Positions 37,456 to 46,779 of a stretch of DNA of 64,000 nt are shown in pieces. The notes below the pieces were generated by a model. It made no database searches. It was not told the DNA's origin and worked only from the letters and a program-made list of their open reading frames with translations. Positions within the stretch are counted from its first letter, which is position 1. Every line of letters begins with the position of its first letter. The stretch is from a virus: the IMG/VR virus record IMGVR_UViG_3300046543_000082, positions 16,257 to 80,256 of that record. One strand, written 5' to 3'. The position numbers and the translations under genes were made by a program.

Positions 37456-39344
37456 TTCAGAATCCCGTTCGAGACAGCCCATTCAAGCCGCTGACGCAAT
37501 TGCGGATTAGATGCCGCAGCTTTCAAAGCCTGCGCTTTTGCTGGACCGGTTGGCATGGAATTGAAGCTCGACACCTGATTGGCGACCGCGGGCGTCATGT
37601 TCTGATCGAACTGGTTTTCCTTCTGGTTGTATGCCTTGGCATCACCAGAGGTATAGGCGCCGGACAAGTAATCGGACTTCAGCAGACGCGTTTGAATCTG
37701 TCCGCGCAGTGTGTCAAGACCATTTTGAACCGCTTGTTTCGGTGCACCATACGAAGGAATCGAGCCGTAGACGAGATCGCGCGCTGCGTCTGAATTGATG
37801 CCGAGCTGAGAGCCGAGATTCGTCACAAGGTTGTCGCGCGACTTCTCATATTCGGCTGCGTTGGCGCTGAACAGGCCGGCGAACTTTGCTCCCGCAGGGC
37901 CGATTGTAGCCATCGAAGCACCCTGCGCAAGCTTCGACATGTTGTCCACGTCTTGAAGGGCTGCTGGCGCGCCAGAGCGAACTGTTTGCAGGTTCTGATA
38001 CGACTTCTGCATCGTATCCACTTGTCCTTTGACGGTTGCCTCGGCGTTGGCTTGGGCGCCCATCGGAGCACTTGCCGCAGGCCGGCCGGACGGCGCACTA
38101 CCTTGTCCGCTCCCGAAAACTCCGCTCGGGCCATTCTCGTGCAGCGCGATCGCCGTCGACAGAGCCTGGCGCTGAAGCGGGTTGGTCAGGTCGATTTTCT
38201 GGTTCGGCGGGATGCCAAGACGTTGCGAAACGTCTTTGATATACGCCTGCGTGTCGTTCTCGTTCGGAGGAGCCCATTTCGAGATAACATCGGAAATCGT
38301 GTTGACGCCCTGCTTACCGTAGCTCGCGAGATTGCCATCGAGAGCAGCCAAGCCCGTTTGCATGTCCGGGTATTGCGCCAGTTTCCCACCGGGCATCATC
38401 GCGCCGGGGTTGTTGTTGCGCACCGGAGCAGGAGCGCTCGGATTCGTTACCTGCGCCTCATTCGAATACTCCATTTGCTGCGTTTGCGGGTTATACACTT
38501 GAACCGGCTTGAACTGAGCGCCACCAGCCGCATTCGCTGAGGCGTTGCCCTGCATGACCCCCTGAGCGCCTTGAATCGGCTGCACCTTGGCGACGTTGCC
38601 AGATGCGTCGAAAAGAGGCGTCGAGCCGTCCGGGATCGCGGGATTGAATGCGACCGGTTGCTGAGTGAACGGATTACGCATGATGCCGGGGCCGGTAGTC
38701 GGCGCGACATAGCTGTCTTTTTGGAACTGAGCTTGATTTGCCTTCACCGGGTCGAAGCCGCCCTGTCGGGCCTGCATTGTAGCTGCGGTCGGCGCATATG
38801 CCGCAACAGTCGACTTGAACAGTTCCTTTTGCCCTTCCGGCGTCATATACATCATTGCTGCTGCGGTCGTCGGGATGCCGTTCGGATTCAGCGGACCACC
38901 GGGCGAAAGCAATCCTCCGCTCTGTTGCGGGGCAGCAGTTTGTGCCGGCGCCGTTGATCCGCTGCTGCCAAGTGCGCTTGCCAGCGCTTGCGGATTCGCG
39001 CTCGACGAGTCACTTGACCCATCCGAAGTGCCGCCAGTGCCAGACGATGCAGGAGGTGAACCAGTAAGAGCAGCCCATTGATTCTGTCCAAGCTGGTTGT
39101 ACCCCTGCGCGACGTTTTGCTGCATCTTCGCTGCCATCAGCGCTTGGCCCAATTGAGCCAACCCACCGACCGCACTGTACTTCGGCACGATCGAATATTG
39201 GCCCGATCCGACAGCCTGGGTGTTCTGCGGCTGGAAGGATTGCTGCATCAGAGCCTGCGCTAACGCCTGCTGCTGCTGAAGCTGATATGCGTTCCCCTGA
39301 AACTGCGGAAGAACCGTCATTCCCGGCATTGCTGCGCTAGCCAT
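37452..39344 (-). CDS. DNA ejection protein with peptidoglycan-hydrolase-like domain
   Basis: 630 residues. The N-terminal ~280 residues are Gln/Ser/Ala-rich. At ~305-400, VRNNNPGAMMPGGKLAQYPD, MQTGLAALDGNL and KWAPPNENDTQAYIKDVSQR form the 'NNPG...WAP..N.T..Y' domain of virion-associated muramidases. The C-terminus is helical. It would open the cell wall during DNA entry. Confidence 0.7.
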   Translation of the reverse strand: MASAAMPGMTVLPQFQGNAYQLQQQQALAQALMQQSFQPQNTQAVGSGQYSIVPKYSAVGGLAQLGQALMAAKMQQNVAQGYNQLGQNQWAALTGSPPASSGTGGTSDGSSDSSSANPQALASALGSSGSTAPAQTAAPQQSGGLLSPGGPLNPNGIPTTAAAMMYMTPEGQKELFKSTVAAYAPTAATMQARQGGFDPVKANQAQFQKDSYVAPTTGPGIMRNPFTQQPVAFNPAIPDGSTPLFDASGNVAKVQPIQGAQGVMQGNASANAAGGAQFKPVQVYNPQTQQMEYSNEAQVTNPSAPAPVRNNNPGAMMPGGKLAQYPDMQTGLAALDGNLASYGKQGVNTISDVISKWAPPNENDTQAYIKDVSQRLGIPPNQKIDLTNPLQRQALSTAIALHENGPSGVFGSGQGSAPSGRPAASAPMGAQANAEATVKGQVDTMQKSYQNLQTVRSGAPAALQDVDNMSKLAQGASMATIGPAGAKFAGLFSANAAEYEKSRDNLVTNLGSQLGINSDAARDLVYGSIPSYGAPKQAVQNGLDTLRGQIQTRLLKSDYLSGAYTSGDAKAYNQKENQFDQNMTPAVANQVSSFNSMPTGPAKAQALKAAASNPQLRQRLEWAVSNGILK

Positions 39345-40431
39345 AGATGTTCCCCTGATTCAATGCGTATGCAAGTGCTTGCCTGCGCTGCTGATCGCGC
39401 GCGAGGTTTTGCTGAAGCGATTGCGTATTCGCCACGTTTTGCTGATTCATCGCGTAGTTCATCAGCGCAGCGTTACTCGGGCTGAAGTTATTTTGGTTCG
39501 CCGCCTGCTGATTCTGTTGCGATTGCTGCTGATTGTTCTTGCTCTGCTGGCTTAGCATCTGCTGCGCCATGTTCATGAAGGTGCTGTTATTCAGCAATCC
39601 GCCCATCGACGCGCCACCGATCGACGAGCCGCCTGCGGACGCACCAGACAGGCCGCCTCCGAGCGCACCGCTGGCCGTGCCGCTCATGCCGCCACCAGGA
39701 AGCAAGCCGCTAAATAGACCGGTAGGTGACGACCCGAGAGCGCCCCCCATATCGCCGGCCATTGCCCCGCCAAGCCCTGAGCCGCCCGCCGAGACAGTGC
39801 CGGTCAAGCCAGCGTCGCCGAATGCAGCCGGGCCGCTGAACAAGCCTGTCAATCCGCCAGCACCGCCCGTAATCCCACCGGTCGCGGCGGCATCTGTTCC
39901 TAGACCAGTCCCTAATGCAGTCCCAGCAGTCGTGCTGCCACCCAAGCCACCAGCGCCGAATAGACCAGATAAGCCGCCGCCTCCGAACAGTCCGCCGCCC
40001 CCAGCCGCCGCAGCGCCTCCGATACCTGCATCAGCGGCGCCCGCAGCACCTGCGCCGGCTGCTGCACCCGCTCCGCTTCCTCCTGCTGCGCCCAATGCAC
40101 CACCCAATGCGCCGCCAGTGAACGCCGAGCCGATCCCGATCCCGATCGCATCGCCGGGCTTCGCATATGCCGTGTTTGCTAGGTTGTTGACGATTCCAAT
40201 TTTGCGCAACGGATTGACAGCAGAATCCATCTTGTTAATCGGCTGCGCGATCGGCTGGAGCACCTGATTCGTCATCTTCGGAATCTGATGCGACGTGAGG
40301 TTCACCCACTTATCGCCGATCCCGCCGGGAATCCATGCGATAGGATCAGTCCACTTTTGGATTTTCCCGCCGATAGCGCCAATCGGCGAATCTTGGTTGC
40401 CAGCGCTGAGCGAATTTCCGAAGACGCCCAT
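39337..40431 (-). CDS. DNA ejection protein, glycine-rich
   Basis: 364 residues. N-terminal ~100 residues with WTDPIAWIPGGIGDKWVNLT; the next ~170 are Gly/Ala-rich with blocks such as GGGLFGGGGLSGLFGAGGLG; the last ~80 are Gln/Asn-rich (QQQSQQNQQAANQNNFSPSN). Same place as the partial gene at 1-267. Acts with the two following proteins in genome ejection, by synteny. Confidence 0.6.
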   Translation of the reverse strand: MGVFGNSLSAGNQDSPIGAIGGKIQKWTDPIAWIPGGIGDKWVNLTSHQIPKMTNQVLQPIAQPINKMDSAVNPLRKIGIVNNLANTAYAKPGDAIGIGIGSAFTGGALGGALGAAGGSGAGAAAGAGAAGAADAGIGGAAAAGGGGLFGGGGLSGLFGAGGLGGSTTAGTALGTGLGTDAAATGGITGGAGGLTGLFSGPAAFGDAGLTGTVSAGGSGLGGAMAGDMGGALGSSPTGLFSGLLPGGGMSGTASGALGGGLSGASAGGSSIGGASMGGLLNNSTFMNMAQQMLSQQSKNNQQQSQQNQQAANQNNFSPSNAALMNYAMNQQNVANTQSLQQNLARDQQRRQALAYALNQGNIYG

Positions 40432-42162
40432 TTAAGCCGCCATTTGGTAGTTGACGCGATCGAAGCCGTCGGCGCCGCGGCGCACAGCCTGCGGAGCAAT
40501 CTTGCGCACCTCGTCTGCCATGAACCCAAGATGCCGGACGTTCTTCGGTTCCCACATGTACCGGTAGGTATAGACGCCCAACCCATTCGCCCATGTCCCA
40601 ACGCGCCTGATGGAGCGCTTTGCGCGACGATCGGACATCATCATGCCCATGATGCCGGCAGAGCCAAGACCGAATAGACCGCTCATCATGTTGTTGGAAC
40701 TAGCTTGTCCTGCGTTGTAACCAGCGAGTTGACCTTGATACTGGTTGTTGTAGAGGCCGGCCATGTCCGCTGGAGCCGCACTGCTCTGTCCGGTGCCCGA
40801 ATACCCTGGGATCAGGCTCGCGATACTGCCGAGTTGCGAGTATGGGAGGTTCGCATTCGAGGAAAGCTGGCCCATTAACCCGGATTGCGCGCCATATGTG
40901 TTGCCTTGCTGACCGTACAAAGCGCCAGCGTTGGAAATGTTGCTACCCTGAAGGCCGTACAATCCGGCCTGCTGCCCGGTGAGTCCTGCCTGCTGCCCGT
41001 AGAGTCCTGCCTGCTGGCCCGTGATCCCCGTCTGTTGGCCGACAAGACCTGCCTGTTGACCGGTAAGCCCGCTTTGCTGGCCGATAAGACCGGCCTGAGC
41101 GCCAAGCATGTTTCCTTGCTGACCATACAGATTCGCCGAGTTCATCAGGTTCGAACCCTGCTGGCCGAGCAATCCGGCTTGGGTATTGATGCCGGAAATC
41201 TGATTTTGCAAATTCTGGGCGCCGAGTTGCGATCCGGTCATGATCGCTTGGTTCTGCGCGTTGCTATATGCCTGCTGCTTCGTGTTATTGAAGTTCGTCT
41301 GAGCGTTGTTGTACGCCTCTGAACCTGGGGTCAGTCCTTGATTGGCAAGCTGCGCGCTCAGCGATTCGCCCTGCTGGGAGAATTGTGGATTCAGATATTG
41401 CGTCTGCGCCGCATAGGCCGCGTTTTGCCCCTGCTGCTGCGCGGCCTTGGCTGCTCCCTGATCGAGTTGCGACCCGAGGCCGCCAAGCTGACCATTGATG
41501 CCGCCTAATTGAGACTGAAGCGAATTCAGCCCCCCGCCGAGCGATGCATATTGAGAGCCTAGATTCCCCAACCCTTGGGACTGTCCAGCGTAGGCTCCGT
41601 TGAGTCCATAAAGCGATTGCGTTTGATCGCCGTAGTTATTGTTCAGCCCGTTAAGACCGTGGCTGATGTCGCCGTACTGGTTATTTAGATTGCTAATACC
41701 TTGGTTAAGCCCAAGCTGCTGCTGCGCCAAGCCGGAGAACTGGTAACCGAGGCCGTTGTAATTGTTGTTAAGCGAATAAAGACCGGTGAGAGCATCCTGA
41801 TTCACCTGTCCACTATTCGATGCCTGCCCGAGAAGACCATTAAGGGCGCCGGTGAGTTGCGGGTTAGCGCTTACCTGAGTGTTGTAGATCGGTGCGCCGG
41901 TCTTCGGATCGGTGCCGGTCTGCGTGGTCTGTTGAGAACCAAACGGATTGTTATAGTTGTTGAGATTCAGCGCTTTGTTGTAGGCGGCAGTATCCGTATT
42001 CGTCTGTGTTGTGGCTGCTGCGACCTTCGCAGGATCAGGCGGCGGTGGCGCGCTTCCACCGCCGCCGCCGCTCTTGCCTTCCAATGTTTCCGGGCGATTC
42101 TTGAACAGCGCTCGGCGAAATGCGAGCGCCGGCAAATCAGGCTGATCGAAGTAATGCCGCAT
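40432..42162 (-). CDS. Virion protein with GQQAGL heptad repeats and S74 chaperone
   Basis: 576 residues; GAAGGG lies 7-8 nt before the ATG. The body is Asn/Gln/Gly-rich. At ~355-425 a heptapeptide G-(L/I)-(T/V/Y)-GQQA repeats about eight times. The last ~67 residues (SDRRAKRSIRRVG, YTYRYMWEPKN, LGFMADEVRKIAPQAV, FDRVNYQ) are an S74 intramolecular chaperone. It is the counterpart of 251-1417, which lacks the heptads. Confidence 0.8.
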   Translation of the reverse strand: MRHYFDQPDLPALAFRRALFKNRPETLEGKSGGGGGSAPPPPDPAKVAAATTQTNTDTAAYNKALNLNNYNNPFGSQQTTQTGTDPKTGAPIYNTQVSANPQLTGALNGLLGQASNSGQVNQDALTGLYSLNNNYNGLGYQFSGLAQQQLGLNQGISNLNNQYGDISHGLNGLNNNYGDQTQSLYGLNGAYAGQSQGLGNLGSQYASLGGGLNSLQSQLGGINGQLGGLGSQLDQGAAKAAQQQGQNAAYAAQTQYLNPQFSQQGESLSAQLANQGLTPGSEAYNNAQTNFNNTKQQAYSNAQNQAIMTGSQLGAQNLQNQISGINTQAGLLGQQGSNLMNSANLYGQQGNMLGAQAGLIGQQSGLTGQQAGLVGQQTGITGQQAGLYGQQAGLTGQQAGLYGLQGSNISNAGALYGQQGNTYGAQSGLMGQLSSNANLPYSQLGSIASLIPGYSGTGQSSAAPADMAGLYNNQYQGQLAGYNAGQASSNNMMSGLFGLGSAGIMGMMMSDRRAKRSIRRVGTWANGLGVYTYRYMWEPKNVRHLGFMADEVRKIAPQAVRRGADGFDRVNYQMAA

Positions 42163-42583
42163 GATGTTTCCCTTCTAGGAAGCGGCACTCTCGTTTGAGC
42201 ATGCCATAAATTATAAGATCAGAACCGTCAGCGCATCCTTCCCGCATGATGCCTTCCTGCATAAAACCAAGATGCTGTACGAAGCGGCGCGAATCACAAT
42301 TATCGGCACGCACGTTTGCAGTAATGCGAGAGCATCGGATTTGTAGAAATGGATACCGGAAGATGGAAGACAGGTATGCCGGCGTTAGCCAATGGCGCGA
42401 CCCGTCAGAAGCGATATGCGTATGAACGGAGATGCCGGTATAGCATTCGTATAAAACCCCAGCGACGAGTTCGCCGTCTTTCTCAAGTCCTATCGCCGTG
42501 TAGTTGAATAGCTCTTTCTCGCCGACGCGCTCAGCCACGAAGCGCATGACGCGCTCCGGTTGATCCCACACAATTCGCTTCAT
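42137..42583 (-). CDS. GNAT-family acetyltransferase-like protein
   Basis: 148 residues. ELFNYTAIGLEKDGELVAGV, a strand-turn-strand, then RITANVRADNCDSRRFVQHL, GFMQEGIMREGCADGSDLII and YGMLKRECRFL: the later half shows the 'N..S.r...k.GF..EG..r......D..iyGM' pattern of RimJ/L-type GNATs. Overlaps the tail hub by 4 bp. Substrate unknown; possibly modifies virion or host protein. Confidence 0.7.
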   Translation of the reverse strand: MKRIVWDQPERVMRFVAERVGEKELFNYTAIGLEKDGELVAGVLYECYTGISVHTHIASDGSRHWLTPAYLSSIFRYPFLQIRCSRITANVRADNCDSRRFVQHLGFMQEGIMREGCADGSDLIIYGMLKRECRFLEGKHHAALLRSA

Positions 42584-44160
42584 ACGGTCCAGCCGGTCTC
42601 AAACACGATGTCAGAGGCCGCCCAGTGCGTCTCTGTACCGTTGATGGCTGCCTTGAGGGTTGGCGATCCAGTCATGCCGACGCCAACGACGCCCTGCCAT
42701 GCCTTGGCGATCTGAAGCGAGCCGCCCCAGATGCCAGAATCCCAAATGGCGCTATCCCATATGCCGAAGTTGGTCGGGAGGTAATTTAGCGTTGAATTCG
42801 GGATGTTCTGGTCATAGTCGACGTTGATTCCGGCCGCTAGGGCTGGCGCACCGTTCGTCCACAGGATCGGTCGCATCATCGTGAAGCGCTTCTGAAGCGG
42901 CGTCCCGAACTCGTTGAATGCCTGCTGCGCTATGGTGTTGATGTTCGTGCTGTTGTCAGATAAGCCATTCCATGCAAGGCCGACATATCCAGTGCTCGCG
43001 AAGTAAATCTGATCTTTGTAGCGTTCCCAATGATTCGCGTTCCAACCCGTGAAGTTGCACCACGCGCCGGTGATCGTGTTCATGACGTATTGCTGCTGCT
43101 GCCCTGACCCAATAGGGATATTCAGAATCAGCATGTTCTCCAGAGGAAAGAGAACGAGACACCACCCGTAATTGTTCGGGTAAAGGCTAGTCGCTTGGGA
43201 AATCGCGCCCTGAATCTTCCCGGTCAGGTTCAAGTTGCTGTTGACGCGGGTCGAACCAAGCAATGCAGAGATCGGGCCAAGGCCGTCTTTGCCGATGTAG
43301 AGCAGATCGCCGCCGTACTTCATGAACGATCGGAAGCCCATCGGCGTACCGACCTGATATGTGCCTTTCTTCGCGAATGTGGATGCCTGGGAAGGGTCTG
43401 TGCCGCCATAGACGGCAATCTCGCCTTCGCTGGTCGCGAGCACGAGATAATCCTGCATTCCTTCGCCACCGTCGACAGTCCAGATACCCATCGCGACAAG
43501 GAAGCCGCCTCGCTTGAAGATCGGCGAAAAGTCGAATTGTGACGCCGCACCGCCAACCTGGCCGACCGGGAGATACCATGCGTGGAGGGTATTCTTTTCG
43601 ATAAACCAGACGCGCGAGGCGAAGACTTCGACAAATGACAGATTGTTCGGATTGACGCCGGTGATCGAAATAGGCGTCGAACTCGAAGTGACGTTCTGCC
43701 AAGTCGTGCCGTTATAGACGTAATATCCATCCTGCCCATTCACAAGACACATGAACGGGCCGGCGCTCGTCGCAAAGTTGGTGTATGACCATTTGTCGTT
43801 AGTGAATCCGGTAACGGAAGGCGCGCCGATTGCGCCGCCGCCGCTGATGTCGTAGATGGACGCACCAGACGCCGCGAATAGCTTGCTGGTGCCTGTTGCC
43901 GGGTTGAACGGCATGACCGTGTTGACGTCGCCCGCAAACCCAGTCGCCCACTTCGTGAAGCCTGCGCGACCCATCACATCGGAAGTCGTAGGAAACCAGT
44001 TCGTGAGCGTTACGGCATCTTCGGGCGGCATCTGTGCGAGCGAATCACGCGCATTCCAGCCACCAATAGGCGCCGGGAGATTGACCGTGGTCGAGCGCTG
44101 CCCTTGGGCCTGCCTGCGCGCGCGCTGGGCCGCTGCTGCAATACCCGTGATATTGGTCAT
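42580..44160 (-). CDS. Tail hub / packaged-DNA stabilisation protein (P22 gp10-like)
   Basis: 526 residues. Basic start (AAAQRARRQAQGQRSTTVNL), then PAPIGGWNARDSLAQMPPED, AVTLTNWFPTTSDVMGRAGF, the typical opening of this hub family, and regular propeller strands (MLILNIPIGSGQQQQYVMNT). It overlaps the adaptor gene by 4 bp. Counterpart of 2145-3659. Confidence 0.7.
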   Translation of the reverse strand: MTNITGIAAAAQRARRQAQGQRSTTVNLPAPIGGWNARDSLAQMPPEDAVTLTNWFPTTSDVMGRAGFTKWATGFAGDVNTVMPFNPATGTSKLFAASGASIYDISGGGAIGAPSVTGFTNDKWSYTNFATSAGPFMCLVNGQDGYYVYNGTTWQNVTSSSTPISITGVNPNNLSFVEVFASRVWFIEKNTLHAWYLPVGQVGGAASQFDFSPIFKRGGFLVAMGIWTVDGGEGMQDYLVLATSEGEIAVYGGTDPSQASTFAKKGTYQVGTPMGFRSFMKYGGDLLYIGKDGLGPISALLGSTRVNSNLNLTGKIQGAISQATSLYPNNYGWCLVLFPLENMLILNIPIGSGQQQQYVMNTITGAWCNFTGWNANHWERYKDQIYFASTGYVGLAWNGLSDNSTNINTIAQQAFNEFGTPLQKRFTMMRPILWTNGAPALAAGINVDYDQNIPNSTLNYLPTNFGIWDSAIWDSGIWGGSLQIAKAWQGVVGVGMTGSPTLKAAINGTETHWAASDIVFETGWTV

Positions 44161-45077
44161 TGAGTCATGCCGTAGTTCGAGTCCGGGATGTTCTCCGGCC
44201 CAAGCAGGACTTGGCTAAGCCGCGGCGCGAACGAAAGCATCGGCGCGCCTTGTTCTTCGCCCTTGATCGACGAAAGGATGGCGTCGTATTCCGCCTGCAA
44301 AATCTGCGTCTCGAAGCCCTTGATGCCGAAGTACTTCAGCTTCAGACCGGCGACCATCAGCCTGTCATCGAACTGGCACGTATCGGTGTCGCTCGTGAAC
44401 GAGCCTTTCGGCGTCCCGCTGACATCCGTCACCCAGTATTTCGAGACATACTCGAAGCCGAGGTATTCAGACGTGCTAACGCCCGGCCAAATCTGAAAGG
44501 TGTTGCCGAGGATTCGCCAACGGATGCGCGGGCCGGTCGCGATATAGCCGGATTTCAGCCATTGCCACTGTTGCGGGCTTTCCGGCCCGAGCATTTCCCA
44601 GTGCTTCGACTTATCCCATTGCGTACGGTCGATGATGCGCTGGTAGTCCGCCGGGAACGCGTACTTGGTCTGCGCGAACGTCAGCGTTACGCCAGTTCCA
44701 CTCGCCGCGGCCGCCTGGCTCATCGTCACCTGCGTCGACGAATCAACCGATTGGACGTACGTGTCCTGATTGATGCCGCTTCCGGTCACCATGTACGTGC
44801 CGGCGACAATCCCGGCTGTCGATGGAATGCCCGTGATGACGGCCGAGCCGCCCGTCACGTTGCCGGTCTGGATCGCCCATTGACTGGTGAAACGGTATTC
44901 GGTCGTCAGAGCCTGCCAATTGAATGCAGGCTCGCGAATCAAGTCGTAGCCGACCGCGTTGAGCAACGCAAGCTGCTGCGTCGTGTCTTGGGCTGTATTG
45001 CCCGCAACTGAAAACGGCACAGCAAGCCCCAATTCTCCGGTAGCCTGCTGCACAAGCTGCAACATGGTCGACGACAT
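44157..45077 (-). CDS. Head-tail adaptor protein
   Basis: 306 residues: MLQLVQQATGELGLAVPFSV, QQLALLNAVGYDLIREPAFN, WQALTTEYRF, then FPADYQRIIDRTQWDKSKHW, LGFEYVSKYWV and DDRLMVAGLKLKYFGIKGFE. This is the plan of P22 gp4-like adaptors, including the late helix that contacts the portal. Directly before the hub gene. Confidence 0.7.
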   Translation of the reverse strand: MSSTMLQLVQQATGELGLAVPFSVAGNTAQDTTQQLALLNAVGYDLIREPAFNWQALTTEYRFTSQWAIQTGNVTGGSAVITGIPSTAGIVAGTYMVTGSGINQDTYVQSVDSSTQVTMSQAAAASGTGVTLTFAQTKYAFPADYQRIIDRTQWDKSKHWEMLGPESPQQWQWLKSGYIATGPRIRWRILGNTFQIWPGVSTSEYLGFEYVSKYWVTDVSGTPKGSFTSDTDTCQFDDRLMVAGLKLKYFGIKGFETQILQAEYDAILSSIKGEEQGAPMLSFAPRLSQVLLGPENIPDSNYGMTQ

Positions 45078-45080
45078 GGA

Positions 45081-45677
45081 TTACGCCTCTTTCCGGGGAC
45101 GGCCGGGACCGCGCTTTTCGGGGTCCATCGCTTGCATTGCTTCGAGTTGCGAGCCGAGCCGCAGCACAGTCGCCTTCAGGTCTTCGATTTCCTGATTGCG
45201 GAGCATGAGGTCTTCGGCCTGCTTCTGAGCGAGGGACGAGTCTTTCGCCGAAGCGATGTAGGCTGCCGCCTTCGTGCGCATCTCGTAGCAGCCCATGCCG
45301 ATGCGCTGGCATTGCTGGTCGGAGCATTCGGCCAATTGCTCGACCGTATGGAATTCGAGCGCCTTCAGCTTCGCCACCGTCGCAACATCCAGGCGCGGCC
45401 AATCTTCAATCGGCGTGCCGGATTCAGGGCGATAGGTCGTGCGGCGCTCGTATGCCGCCCACTGATGCGGCCATTCGTCCTTGTCCTCGTCGCGCATCGG
45501 CCGCTCGATGACGTTCGTTGGATCGCCCGGATTGCACTTCTTGATCATGGGAATCAGATCGAATTCGGGCTTTCCGCTCTCTTTGCTGCGGAATTCGTTG
45601 AAGCGCTTGCCAGGGTAAAACTCGACCCACAGACCAGCCTTCGGGTTCTGCGAATCACTTTCCAGTGCTTGGTACAT
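45081..45677 (-). CDS. Conserved head-region protein with AT-hook-like tail
   Basis: 198 residues. N-terminal VEFYPGKRFNEFRSKESGKP and FDLIPMIKKCNPGDPTNVIE; a possible helix-hairpin-helix at ~105-130 (VAKLKALEFHTVEQLAECSD); a coiled coil at ~150-185; and a final RGPGRPRKEA that resembles an AT-hook. Lies before the adaptor gene. Could bind DNA at head completion; inference only. Confidence 0.55.
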   Translation of the reverse strand: MYQALESDSQNPKAGLWVEFYPGKRFNEFRSKESGKPEFDLIPMIKKCNPGDPTNVIERPMRDEDKDEWPHQWAAYERRTTYRPESGTPIEDWPRLDVATVAKLKALEFHTVEQLAECSDQQCQRIGMGCYEMRTKAAAYIASAKDSSLAQKQAEDLMLRNQEIEDLKATVLRLGSQLEAMQAMDPEKRGPGRPRKEA

Positions 45678-45701
45678 GCTTTTCTCCGTGGGTATGTCTT
45701 G

Positions 45702-45899
45702 TTATGCGGCCGGCGTTTCAACCGATGCGACTACAGCCTCGACTTCTGTCTTCACCGCTTCGACAGGCTTGGCTGCTTCTGCGACGGCATGTTCTAGAAC
45801 CGTGTCGGCAAACGGGATCGGATTCAAAGAACCATTCACCTTCGCCAGTGCGCGCGCCATCAGATGCACGAAATCCTTCATCTCTTGGGTCAGATTCAT
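45702..45899 (-). CDS. Small helical head-region protein
   Basis: 65 residues from the ATG at 45899: MNLTQEMKDFVHLMARALAK, VNGSLNPIPF, then an Ala/Val/Glu-rich tail (EAAKPVEAVKTEVEAVVASV). Directly after a terminator. Unknown. Confidence 0.45.
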   Translation of the reverse strand: MNLTQEMKDFVHLMARALAKVNGSLNPIPFADTVLEHAVAEAAKPVEAVKTEVEAVVASVETPAA

Positions 45900-45908
45900 T
45901 TCAAGCTC

Positions 45909-45937
45909 CAAAAAAAGGGGCGCCATATAGACGCCCC
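45909..45937 (-). terminator. Terminator after decoration-type gene
   Basis: Minus strand stem GGGGCGTC / GGCGCCCC followed by seven T residues, 23 bp after the 98-residue gene. Confidence 0.8.
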
Positions 45938-45959
45938 AAAGGTGCCACGGGAGAAACTG

Positions 45960-46256
45960 TTAGACCGATGCCTTCGAGAACCAGCCGTAATCGCCGGTCG
46001 ACATGTTGGTTGCCGGCGACGTGTATGCGCCCGCCGATGCCGTCACGAGGAAGGTCACCGGGTCGACCGTGCAAGCGGTCGTGGATGCAGTGATCGAAGC
46101 ATTGGCCTTGCCAAAGACGTAGCGCAAGCCGTTGCTGCCGAAGACTTGCTCGCCGAGGTTGACGGGCACAGTCCGAGCGCCCGATGCAATGTCGGTTGCA
46201 AGGATCGTGTTAATCAGATCGAAGCCGATCTGGGGAGTGACTGAGAAAGCTGGCAT
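45960..46256 (-). CDS. Small head decoration-type protein
   Basis: 98 residues, beta-rich: IASGARTVPVNLGEQVFGSN, GLRYVFGKANASITASTTAC, FLVTASAGAYTSPATNMSTG. Located after the coat gene, separated from it only by the homing endonuclease gene. Capsid decoration or cement is inferred from size, place and composition. Confidence 0.55.
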   Translation of the reverse strand: MPAFSVTPQIGFDLINTILATDIASGARTVPVNLGEQVFGSNGLRYVFGKANASITASTTACTVDPVTFLVTASAGAYTSPATNMSTGDYGWFSKASV

Positions 46257-46257
46257 T

Positions 46258-46719
46258 TCACTGCTCCTTGAATTTGGTTGTCTTGCCGAGATCGATTCTG
46301 CTGATAGTCGTCTGATGAACGCCGAACTTATCCGCTACCTCTTGTTGACTAGCGCCGGCTTCCAACAAATCCAAGATTTCCGCGACTTGTGCCCGCGTAA
46401 ACCGGCTTTTGGTGCCTCGCCTGCCCTTCGCATCCATATCTGCAACGTTGTCGGCCAAGCTACCCAAAGCAAGATGCTCGGGGTTGACGCACAGCCGGTT
46501 GTCGCATCTATGCATGACGACCATCCCATTAGGAATGGTTCCCTTGAAAAACGCGTAAGAGGCGCGATGGGCGGTAAGTGTCCTGTGATTTTCATCCATG
46601 AACTTACCGTAGCCACCGCGAGCCAAACCCGCTTGCCACTCATGACAACCAGATTCGACTTGCTTCACTTTGTCCAGAAATCGCTTAACAGGATCGACAG
46701 GGGGTCTACCGCCGGGCAT
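46258..46719 (-). CDS. HNH homing endonuclease with HTH
   Basis: 153 residues. HNH_3-type core: GCHEWQAGLARGGYGKF, TAHRASYAFFKGTIPNGMVV, MHRCDNRLCVNPEHLALGS; then RFTRAQVAEILDLLEAGASQ, QEVADKFGVHQTTISRI, a C-terminal HTH used for target recognition. AGGAG ribosome site. It separates coat and decoration-type genes. Free-standing homing genes of this kind often sit in phage structural clusters as selfish DNA. Confidence 0.85.
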   Translation of the reverse strand: MPGGRPPVDPVKRFLDKVKQVESGCHEWQAGLARGGYGKFMDENHRTLTAHRASYAFFKGTIPNGMVVMHRCDNRLCVNPEHLALGSLADNVADMDAKGRRGTKSRFTRAQVAEILDLLEAGASQQEVADKFGVHQTTISRIDLGKTTKFKEQ

Positions 46720-46779
46720 GGAAAACTCCTAAGGGTTAGTTAGGATATTTTACCATTTATGCGAGTAAACCCCGCATAA

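Noticed and set aside
39533-40267. 244-residue proline-rich rightward frame
   Set aside because: It is the reverse complement of the Gly/Ala-rich ejection protein; no ribosome site and the composition is that of an antisense shadow.
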